A DNA stretch of 64,000 bases, taken from NCBI RefSeq assembly GCF_000719115.1, contig NZ_JOEA01000004.1, positions 1 to 64,000 of the forward strand, read 5' to 3'. The DNA is from Lentzea albidocapillata. Lineage in GTDB: Bacteria; Actinomycetota; Actinomycetes; Mycobacteriales; Pseudonocardiaceae. Within the stretch, counting starts at the first letter, position 1; each line of letters opens with the position of its first letter. The position numbers and the translations under genes were made by a program. Below, in pieces: positions 8,987 through 15,157 of the stretch. Under the pieces are notes generated by a model. That model did not search any database. It was not told the origin of the DNA and worked only from the letters and a program-made list of their open reading frames with translations.

Positions 8987-9654
8987 TGGAGATCGCCTGT
9001 GACGAGTCGGGGTCCGAGGGCGAGAAGCTCATCGGCGGGGTCACGGCGGTCTTCGCGCACGCCGGGGTCTCGTTGTCCGTGGCCGAGGCTGCGGCGTGCG
9101 TCGAGTCACTGCGCCAGATGATCAGGTCACCTGCCTTGGAATACAAGGCGAACCACCTGCTGCGGACGAAGAACCGCTGGGTGCTGCTGTGGTTCCTCGG
9201 CCAGGACGGTCCGCTGGCCGGTCGTGCCCGTGTGCAACTGCTCGACAAGCGGCGGTACCTGGCCTCGCGGGTGCGGGCGGAGTTCGGCTCCGTGACCGGG
9301 CCCCTGGAGCTGTACAACGACCTGCTGCGTGCCCGTGGCCCGCGCGGGGCGCTCGACCCGTTGTTCCCGGCGATCCTGCGGGCCGTGGCGCAGTGGGACG
9401 GGCCGGTGTCGATCGTGCACGACCAGCAGCTTTCGCTGACCGACGGGCGGATCCGGCACCTCAGGGAACTGGCTCCACGGCTGGAAAGCCTGACGCTGGT
9501 CGACTCGCAGGACGACGCCCGTGTGCAGGTGGCGGACTTCCTGGCCGGCATCGCGCGACGGGTCGCGGAGGAGGAACTGAACGGAAAGCCGGACCGAGAG
9601 GTGATCGAGTTGCTGATGCCGTTCGTCGTCGGGCCTACGATGTGGAATGCCTGA
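8986..9654 (+). CDS. DUF3800-like protein in the MoxR/VWA operon
   Basis: 222 residues from ATG 8986, overlapping the preceding TGA by one base (TGATG). It opens with the acidic motif CDESGSEGE (residues 5-13) and later shows EYKANHLLRTK and near the end VDSQDDARVQVADFLAGIA. That pattern (DES near the start, E-x-K, and Q-x-A-D near the end) is typical of the DUF3800 family, which has an RNase H-like fold and is suspected to be a nuclease. The tight coupling to the ATPase and VWA genes suggests a three-part system. Family assignment is by motif only. Confidence 0.6.
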   Translation: MEIACDESGSEGEKLIGGVTAVFAHAGVSLSVAEAAACVESLRQMIRSPALEYKANHLLRTKNRWVLLWFLGQDGPLAGRARVQLLDKRRYLASRVRAEFGSVTGPLELYNDLLRARGPRGALDPLFPAILRAVAQWDGPVSIVHDQQLSLTDGRIRHLRELAPRLESLTLVDSQDDARVQVADFLAGIARRVAEEELNGKPDREVIELLMPFVVGPTMWNA

Positions 9655-10345
9655 CGCCATATTCGCCGACCCACGGTTGGCAAAAATCTACGACGCCTTC
9701 GACGGGCCTCGCCTGGACCTGGACTTATATCTCGGAATCGCGGCCGAGGTCGAGGCGAGGAGCGTGCTCGACGTCGGGTGCGGAACGGGACGTCTGGCTG
9801 TGTTGCTCGCCTCATCCGGCCGGACGGTCGTCGGGGTGGATCCGGCGCTGGCCTCACTGGAGATCGCTCGCGCCAAGGACTCCAGAGTCACCTGGATCCA
9901 CGGCGACGCCACCACGTTGCCCCAGTTGTCGGTAGACCTCGCGACGATGACCGGGAACGTGGCACAGGTGTTCCTCGGCGACGACTGGGAGGCCACGCTG
10001 CGGGGCGTGCACGGCGCGCTGCGACCCGGCGGGCACTTCGCGTTCGAGACGCGGCGGCCGGAGGAACGGGCCTGGGAGGACTGGGCACGGGTGAAGCCAC
10101 GGGTGCTGGTCGGCGTGCGCGAGCAGTTCGACCTGCTCGACGTGAGCCTGCCGTTCGTGTCGTTCCGCCACACCTACGGTTTCCCGGACGGCTCCGTGAT
10201 CACCTCGGACTCGACGCTGCGGTTCCGTTCACGCGCCGAGGTCGCGCACAGCCTGGTGCGCTGCGGGTTCGAGGTCGTCGACGTGCGGGACGCGCCGGAC
10301 CGGCCGGGCCGGGAGCACGTGTTCCTGGCGCGCAAGGTCAGCTGA
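9647..10345 (+). CDS. Class I SAM-dependent methyltransferase
   Basis: 232 residues, start overlapping the previous gene by 8 bases. The SAM-binding motif VLDVGCGTGRLA (about 39-50) is followed by the acidic VVGVDP (motif II) and GDATTLP. A Rossmann-like core runs to about residue 130, with a variable C-terminal part typical of small-molecule methyltransferases. The substrate cannot be inferred. It is the last gene of the MoxR/VWA/DUF3800 operon and may only be a passenger. Confidence 0.85.
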   Translation: MPDAIFADPRLAKIYDAFDGPRLDLDLYLGIAAEVEARSVLDVGCGTGRLAVLLASSGRTVVGVDPALASLEIARAKDSRVTWIHGDATTLPQLSVDLATMTGNVAQVFLGDDWEATLRGVHGALRPGGHFAFETRRPEERAWEDWARVKPRVLVGVREQFDLLDVSLPFVSFRHTYGFPDGSVITSDSTLRFRSRAEVAHSLVRCGFEVVDVRDAPDRPGREHVFLARKVS

Positions 10346-10676
10346 CCAGCGCCGGCTGCTTCCAGGCCCGCACCAGCCACGGCAGGATCCTGGGCAGCCG
10401 GTCGGCCACGATGTCGTGCAGCACCAGCACGATCCGGCCGGTGCGCACGGGCCCGGCGTCGAGCCACACGAGGTGCATCAGGACGCCGGTTCGCAGGTCG
10501 AGCCCCGCCTCCGCCTCCGCGAGGGCCGCGGGGGTGGCGGCGGCGGGATCCGCGACCTCGTGGTGCGCGAAGCCGGAACGACACAGCTCAGGATGCAGTT
10601 CCACCAGGGACTCCATGGCGGCGGCCAGACGTCCCACGCCCAGCCCTGCCCGAACCTGCACCGTAATGGCTCTCAC
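10338..10676 (-). CDS. Short NRPS condensation-domain-like fragment
   Basis: 112 residues from GTG 10676, or 92 from an internal ATG. It resembles the first half of an NRPS condensation domain: AMESLVELHPELCRSGF, then DLRTGVLMHLVWLD, then VLHDIVADRLPR, where full domains carry the catalytic HHxxxDG. The second His and the Gly are replaced (H-D-I-V-A-D-R), so it should not catalyse condensation. With only about a quarter of a normal 450-residue domain it is a remnant or a stand-alone accessory protein. An iron-box-like palindrome sits directly upstream of the GTG. A leaderless transcript would fit, since TAGGCT lies 8 bases before the start. Confidence 0.5.
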   Translation of the reverse strand: MRAITVQVRAGLGVGRLAAAMESLVELHPELCRSGFAHHEVADPAAATPAALAEAEAGLDLRTGVLMHLVWLDAGPVRTGRIVLVLHDIVADRLPRILPWLVRAWKQPALVS

Positions 10677-10677
10677 G

Positions 10678-10696
10678 TTAGGAGAGCCTAACCTAG
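10678..10696 (-). promoter_or_regulatory. IdeR/DmdR-type iron box
   Basis: TTAGGAGAGCCTAACCTAG (plus strand) matches 16 of 19 positions of the consensus iron box of actinobacterial DtxR-family repressors (TTAGGTTAGSCTMACCTAA). It lies 2 bases upstream of the GTG of the condensation-like gene and overlaps the stop codon of the preceding gene. On the minus strand it contains TAGGCT, which could be the -10 element, so iron-bound repressor would cover the promoter. Confidence 0.55.
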
Positions 10697-11254
10697 TCTC
10701 CACCCAGGATCGCGCCCACTGAGTCCCAGGACACGGTCGAGCAGAGGCGCGTTCGAGTCGACCTCCACCGCGGCTCCGAAGAGCGAGCCGTCGCGGTCGT
10801 CCGGGCCGATCTGCGACACGAAGCCGTGGACGACCTGGAGCAGGTCCTCGTCGACCTCGAACGGCTGCCCGGTCGCCTTCGCGAGATCCCAGCCGTGCAG
10901 CACGATCTCGTCCAGCGCCACGGCACCCGCGACCTCGCCGGGCAGGTCGACGCCTCCCGCGCGGGTCATGCCCTCCCAGGCCTCCGGCGCACGCCAGGCC
11001 GTCGCGAGCTCGGTCAGCCGTCGCGGAATCGACTCGCGGAAGTCGAGCGGCAGCCGGGACGCGTCGCCGGAGCCGGAGCCCTCCAGCGGGGTCTTCAGCG
11101 CCGCCATCGTGAACGCGACCGACAGGCCGCCGACGTGGTCGAGCAGGTCGCCGACCGTGTAGCTCGGGCACGGGGTCGGCGCCTTCAGGTCGCCGTCCGT
11201 CACGTTTCGCACCAGACCCGCGAGCCGGTCCGCCGCAGGAGTCAGATCGAACAT
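10688..11254 (-). CDS. Maleylpyruvate isomerase-fold / TIGR03086-like protein
   Basis: 188 residues from ATG 11254; the start overlaps the upstream TGA by one base. The N-terminus (LTPAADRLAGLVRNVTDGDLKAPTPCPSYTVGDLLDHVGG) is the DinB/MDMPI four-helix fold with the conserved PCPSYTVGDLLDHV motif, and EIVLHGWDLAKATG near residue 125 carries the His expected for metal binding. These proteins bind a metal and use mycothiol or an unknown thiol. The specific reaction is unknown here. Confidence 0.8.
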   Translation of the reverse strand: MFDLTPAADRLAGLVRNVTDGDLKAPTPCPSYTVGDLLDHVGGLSVAFTMAALKTPLEGSGSGDASRLPLDFRESIPRRLTELATAWRAPEAWEGMTRAGGVDLPGEVAGAVALDEIVLHGWDLAKATGQPFEVDEDLLQVVHGFVSQIGPDDRDGSLFGAAVEVDSNAPLLDRVLGLSGRDPGWRLG

Positions 11255-11664
11255 CAGTAGCCGTCGCCTCCCCAGAACTGCTCTTCCAACGTGTCCGCGG
11301 TACCGGCGAGCAACTGGAGCGGGTCGGTGAACTCGTGGATGTCGAGGTCCTTGAGCGGCAGCGAGTGCCGCACCACGACGTGATCCCCCATGATCGCGAG
11401 GCCGCACGCGACGGTGGAGTTGCCGACCTCCGCCAGCACCGCCTGAAGGTCCACGTCCTTGACCAACCCGCACGGGGACGCGATCTGCACCCACTCGTGC
11501 ATCTTGTCGAGCACCTCCCGGACGATGATCACGACCTGCGTGCGGTCGTCCTCGTCCTCCTCCACGTCCCCGAAGGTGAAGAGGATCCTCAGCTCCTCAC
11601 CCTCGTCGTGGATGACGTCGTACTCGGCGCGGACGTAATCCGCGAGGTCTCCCCAACTCGCCAT
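11254..11664 (-). CDS. Small acidic protein, possibly YbjN-like
   Basis: 136 residues, ATG at 11664. Acidic (a DVEEDEDDR stretch near residue 33) with alternating strands and helices, and a central VREVLDKMHEWVQIASPCGL. The pattern recalls the YbjN/type III secretion chaperone-like fold, but no motif is diagnostic. It forms an operon with the metal-binding gene downstream. Its first 76 bases overlap the 3' end of the upstream membrane-protein gene in another frame, which is unusually long. Confidence 0.6.
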   Translation of the reverse strand: MASWGDLADYVRAEYDVIHDEGEELRILFTFGDVEEDEDDRTQVVIIVREVLDKMHEWVQIASPCGLVKDVDLQAVLAEVGNSTVACGLAIMGDHVVVRHSLPLKDLDIHEFTDPLQLLAGTADTLEEQFWGGDGY

Positions 11665-12296
11665 GGCGCAACCCTACTTGCCGCGACAGCCCACAGCCCT
11701 ACGACGAGCACAGCGCCCACCTCGGCGATGAGCAAGATCCTTTCTATGTAGCCCAACGGGAAGACGCGCCACCACCGAACGTCGGAAACCATGCCCATCA
11801 CAATGGCGTACAAGATCGGCATGAATGCGACAACGCTCAACAAACCGGACGCCATCGTCCACCTCGCGTGCTTTCCCCACACGTGGTCCCTGAGCCACGG
11901 CCGCGCGAGCAGGATGACGGCGATCGGCAGGCTGACGAACGCGAGCATGCTGCCGAACCGGTGAATGCTGCCGCTGAGCTCGTTGGTGCCCATCGCCCAG
12001 TTGGTCTTCGGGAACACCACCACGAGGAACAGGCCGGCCGACCACAGCGCGAGCGCGATCGAGCCGCCGGACCACCACCGCGTCAGCCCCTTGTGCGCCA
12101 GCACGCCCAGGATCGCGAGCGACCCGGCGGCCAGCAGCACCACGGAGACGTCGAAGACCGGGCGGTAGTCGCCCAGCGCGTACTCGCTGATGGTGCGGCG
12201 CAGCGGACCCACGGTCAGGTCCAGCAGACCGACCATGGCGATCGTCGCGACGACGGCGAGCGAACCGCCTATGGCGGCCAGACGAGGTATGAGCAC
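11589..12296 (-). CDS. DUF998-type six-helix membrane protein
   Basis: About 235 residues from GTG 12296; longer frames upstream run into the neighbouring terminator-like hairpin. It has hydrophobic segments such as IGGSLAVVATIAMVGLLDL, VSVVLLAAGSLAILGVLA, GGSIALALWSAGLFLVVVF, MLAFVSLPIAVILLA, ASGLLSVVAFMPILYAIVMG and a last one near LLIAEVGAVLVVGLWAVAA. The TISEYALGDYRP motif after the first helix and HRFGSMLAF in the middle are characteristic of DUF998. Function unknown. The tail after the last helix is Ser/Thr/Arg-rich and overlaps the next gene, so the natural end may be disturbed. Confidence 0.75.
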   Translation of the reverse strand: MLIPRLAAIGGSLAVVATIAMVGLLDLTVGPLRRTISEYALGDYRPVFDVSVVLLAAGSLAILGVLAHKGLTRWWSGGSIALALWSAGLFLVVVFPKTNWAMGTNELSGSIHRFGSMLAFVSLPIAVILLARPWLRDHVWGKHARWTMASGLLSVVAFMPILYAIVMGMVSDVRWWRVFPLGYIERILLIAEVGAVLVVGLWAVAASRVAPWRVGETSRITSAPSTTSSTTRVRS

Positions 12297-12326
12297 ATAA
12301 CGGACAACGTCCCGGCGAACGCGCGA

Positions 12327-12346
12327 GGTTCCTGGGTTCAGGAACC
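12327..12346 (-). terminator. Hairpin after the SDR gene
   Basis: GGTTCCTG (12327-12334) and CAGGAACC (12339-12346) form a perfect 8-base stem with a GGTT loop, 31 bases beyond the stop of the SDR gene on the minus strand and ahead of the DUF998 gene. No clear T-run follows, so it could also be a weak attenuator. Confidence 0.45.
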
Positions 12347-12376
12347 CGACAGGTTGCAGCCAGGAACTCGACAGGA

Positions 12377-13120
12377 TCAGCCGAAGACGCTCCCGCACGT
12401 GATGTTGACCTGCGCTCCCGTGATCGTGCGACCCCAGTCCGAGGCCGCGAACACCGCCGTCCGCCCCACGTCGCCGAGCGTCGCCGCCCGCCCGAGCAGC
12501 GTGTCGCCGACGATGTCCTCCTCGATCGGCCCGCGATGCTCCGGCGGAACCGACTCGGGGATGCCGCCGGTCTGCAGGGTCACCACCCGGACGCCGTGCG
12601 GCCCGAGCTCGGCCGCGAGCTGGCGGCGCATCGACTCCACGGCGTCGAACGCCGCGAGCAGACCGCCGAGCTGCCACTTCCGGTGCGCCGACGGCTCACC
12701 GGTGCCGCCGAAGAACAGGATGACGCCGGAGCGCTGCCTGATCATGTGCCGGGCCGCTGCCCTCGCCGTGAGGAACTTGGACCGGACCGCCGACACGACG
12801 GGACTGAGGTAGTCCTCGACGCTCATCTCGACCATCGGCGTGCCCTGGACGTCGTTGTCGGTGGTGACGTTGACGGAGATGTCGATCCGCTCGAACGCGG
12901 CGGCGTGCCGGTCCACCGCCTGCTCGTCCAGCGCGTCGACCACGGCGTACTCGGCGCCGAGCTCGGCGGCCCTGGCCTTGAGCGTCGCCTCCGTGCGGCC
13001 GGCCAGGTGCACACTGGCGCCCGCCTCGGTGAACGCGGCGGCGATCGCGCCGCCCACACTGCCCGCACCGCCGTAGATGACTGCGGTCTTCCCGTTGAGG
13101 TTCATCGGCTCGCCGGTCAT
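12377..13120 (-). CDS. Short-chain dehydrogenase-like protein lacking the usual YxxxK
   Basis: 247 residues from ATG 13120; a second ATG at 13105 is possible. The NAD(P) site GKTAVIYGGAGSVGGAIA and a Rossmann core are clear, and ITGAQVNITCG marks the C-terminal cofactor loop of the SDR family. Where classical members have S...YxxxK the sequence reads HRKWQLGGLLAAFDAVESM, with no Tyr/Lys pair. It may therefore use other residues (as enoyl-reductase-like SDRs do) or be non-catalytic. It is followed by a hairpin; a LysR-type gene lies just upstream on the same strand. Confidence 0.75.
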   Translation of the reverse strand: MTGEPMNLNGKTAVIYGGAGSVGGAIAAAFTEAGASVHLAGRTEATLKARAAELGAEYAVVDALDEQAVDRHAAAFERIDISVNVTTDNDVQGTPMVEMSVEDYLSPVVSAVRSKFLTARAAARHMIRQRSGVILFFGGTGEPSAHRKWQLGGLLAAFDAVESMRRQLAAELGPHGVRVVTLQTGGIPESVPPEHRGPIEEDIVGDTLLGRAATLGDVGRTAVFAASDWGRTITGAQVNITCGSVFG

Positions 13121-13137
13121 GGCGTCGAGGCTAACGC

Positions 13138-13995
13138 CTAATAGAGCGCGACGCCTGCCTCGGCCGCGACCGCCTCGGCCACCGCGGTCAGCGCCGGCGA
13201 GTCGAGCTTCCACTGCTGCCAGTACAGCGGCACGGAGATGGTGCGGCCCGGCACGAGGTCGACCAGGCCGTCCTGGAGTTGTTGCGGCGGCACCATTCCC
13301 CAGCCGAGGCCGGCCACGATCGCCCGCACGTACACCTCGGACGACGGCACGTAGTGGCGGTGTTCCGAGGCGCCGCGGCCACGGGTCAGCGTGCGCACGA
13401 AACGGTCCTGCAGGTCGTCGTTGCGGTCGAACACGACGACTGGCGCGTCCGGCAGCCATGACTTCGGCGGGCCGTTCCGATATCGCTCCACAAAGGACTC
13501 CGAAGCCATTGCCGCATAACGGATCTCGCCCAGCTTGGTCACCGAGCAGCCCGCCACCGGCTCGCGCGAGGACGTCACCGCCGCCATCACCAGACCCTGC
13601 CGCAGCAACGCCGTCGTGTGGTCCTGGTCCTCGCGGTGCAGGTCGAAGGAGATCCTGAGCGACGACGGAACCCGTTGCAGGGCGGGCAGGAACCACGTGG
13701 CGAGCGAGTCGGCGTTCACCGCGATCGGCACCCGCACGACCGCGTCCTCGCCGAGCGCCGCGTCGAGGTCCTGGTCCAGGGCGAGCAGTTGCCGACCGTA
13801 GCGGACGATCACCTCACCCGACGGCGTCAACCGGACGGGACGCGCCCGCACCAGCAGCACGCGGCCCGTTCGTTGCTCCAAAGCTTTGATGCGTTGCGAG
13901 ACAGCGGAAGGCGTGACGTGCAGCGCGGCGGCGGCCGCGTCGAACGTGCCCGCGTCGACTACCGCGAGCAGCGTTCGCACCAGGTCCAGATCCAT
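13138..13995 (-). CDS. lysG: LysG/ArgP-type LysR transcriptional regulator
   Basis: 285 residues from ATG 13995. The N-terminal winged helix (LVRTLLAVVDAGTFDAAAAALHVTPSAVSQRIKALE, shown here only in outline, about residues 4-39) is of the ArgP/IciA subgroup, followed by a periplasmic-binding-protein-like effector domain. It is divergent to a LysE exporter gene with 60 bases between them. In Corynebacterium glutamicum the same pair senses high Lys/Arg through LysG and switches on lysE. I infer the same circuit. It could bind a different basic or small amino acid. Confidence 0.85.
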   Translation of the reverse strand: MDLDLVRTLLAVVDAGTFDAAAAALHVTPSAVSQRIKALEQRTGRVLLVRARPVRLTPSGEVIVRYGRQLLALDQDLDAALGEDAVVRVPIAVNADSLATWFLPALQRVPSSLRISFDLHREDQDHTTALLRQGLVMAAVTSSREPVAGCSVTKLGEIRYAAMASESFVERYRNGPPKSWLPDAPVVVFDRNDDLQDRFVRTLTRGRGASEHRHYVPSSEVYVRAIVAGLGWGMVPPQQLQDGLVDLVPGRTISVPLYWQQWKLDSPALTAVAEAVAAEAGVALY

Positions 13996-14055
13996 CACAG
14001 CTGCTAATGCTACGTAAGGATCTTTAGCTGGTCTCATCAAGACCGCGTAAATACC

Positions 14056-14643
14056 GTGGAACGCGTGACAGACCTGCTACTCGGCTTCGGCACCATGATG
14101 ACCCTGATCGTCGCGATCGGCGCGCAGAACGCATTCGTGCTGCGCCAAGGACTTCGGCGGCACGCGGTCGCGAAGGTCGTCGCCGTGTGCGCACTATCGG
14201 ACGCGATCCTGGTCGCGGTGGGCGTCGCCGGGTTCGGCGTGATCGTGAAGAAGTTCCCGCAGGCCATCACGGTCGCGGCGATTGTGGGCGGGATTTTCCT
14301 GCTGGGGTACGGGTTTGTGGCGGCGCGCAGGGCGTTCAGGCCGTCGGTGCTGAACGCGGGAACGGAGACGAACAGCCGGCCCGTGCTGACGGCGCTCGCG
14401 CTGACGTGGCTCAACCCGCACGTCTACCTCGACACGCTGCTGCTGCTCGGCTCGATCGCGGCCGGCCGGTGGCTGTTCGGGGTCGGCGCGGTGACGGCGA
14501 GCATCACCTGGTTCGTCGCGCTCGGGTTCGGCGCGCGGCTGCTCAGCCCGCTGTTCGCGAAACCCCGCGCGTGGCGGGTGCTGGACGGCCTGATCGCCGC
14601 CGTGATGATCACTCTCGGGGCGGCCCTGATCGCCGGGTCGTGA
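14056..14643 (+). CDS. lysE: LysE-family amino-acid exporter
   Basis: 195 residues from GTG 14056 (GTG 14065 is possible). It has five or six hydrophobic segments. The signature IGAQNAFVLRQGLRR follows the first helix, and LTWLNPHVYLDTLLLLGSIA is the second conserved motif of the LysE/ArgO group. It exports basic amino acids such as lysine or arginine when the cytoplasmic pool is too high. The divergent lysG and the short AT-rich gap support regulation from shared sites. Confidence 0.9.
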   Translation: MERVTDLLLGFGTMMTLIVAIGAQNAFVLRQGLRRHAVAKVVAVCALSDAILVAVGVAGFGVIVKKFPQAITVAAIVGGIFLLGYGFVAARRAFRPSVLNAGTETNSRPVLTALALTWLNPHVYLDTLLLLGSIAAGRWLFGVGAVTASITWFVALGFGARLLSPLFAKPRAWRVLDGLIAAVMITLGAALIAGS

Positions 14644-14776
14644 TCATCACCAGCACCGCCACGACGGCCAGGACACCGCTCGTCACGGGCGCCGCCGTCC
14701 CGGCGAAAAGGGACGCCGAAGCGAGGCCCCCGCTGACCAGAGCACCGATGACGACCCGAGGCCGAAGATCACCCAC
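14609..14776 (-). CDS. Possible small two-helix membrane protein
   Basis: 55 residues if GTG 14776 is used, with AGGG upstream. Two hydrophobic stretches (VVIGALVSGGLASASLFAG and VTSGVLAVVAVLVMITT) and a basic tail. Its end overlaps the 3' end of lysE by 35 bases, convergent. No family is recognised. It may be a chance frame, but the hydrophobic pattern argues mildly for a real gene. Confidence 0.35.
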   Translation of the reverse strand: MGDLRPRVVIGALVSGGLASASLFAGTAAPVTSGVLAVVAVLVMITTRRSGPPRE

Positions 14777-14864
14777 GTTCTCGACCCTAACCCACGACAC
14801 GCGCATGTTGGGTGGTGATCCAGACCCCACCACCACATGTAGTATCTGCCGCGCTAGTGGTTCA

Positions 14865-15040
14865 CCGGCTCGGCTCAACCGGGCCGGTGAGGCAAGAGGG
14901 AACCCGGTGGGAATCCGGGACTGCCCCGCAGCGGTGAGTGGGAACGAAAGCCGTCAACGAAGCACTGGGTCGCGAGACCTGGGAAGCGACGGCCGGTAGG
15001 CGCCAGAGGTACGCCCACGAGTCCGAAGACCTGCCATTGG
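14865..15040 (+). promoter_or_regulatory. Cobalamin (B12) riboswitch aptamer
   Basis: The aptamer signatures are present in order: AGAGGGAACCCGGTG, AATCCGGGACTGCCCCGCAG, and the B12 box GAGTCCGAAGACCTGCC at 15019-15035. It lies in the leader of nrdAB, so adenosylcobalamin should turn the class I ribonucleotide reductase off. The exact ends are estimated; a covariance-model search would set them. Confidence 0.92.
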
Positions 15041-15041
15041 T

Positions 15042-15151
15042 GTGCGCGCAAGCCTGCGCGCACGACACGGTGCCCCGAGGGAGGGCGGCTGTGTGCGCCA
15101 GTGGTGTGTCCGCTGGCGCGCGCACGCATTTCCTCGGCAGATCTCGGAGGA
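15042..15151 (+). promoter_or_regulatory. Riboswitch expression platform with RBS sequestration
   Basis: After the aptamer come a perfect 9-base hairpin (GTGCGCGCA, 15042-15050, with 15055-15063), a second 10-base hairpin (15095-15104 with 15110-15119), and TCCTC at 15131-15135, which can pair with GAGGA at 15147-15151. The last pairing would hide the GGAGGA ribosome-binding site 7 bases before the nrdA GTG. No T-run is seen, so control at translation is more likely than termination. Confidence 0.6.
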
Positions 15152-15157
15152 GAGAGC

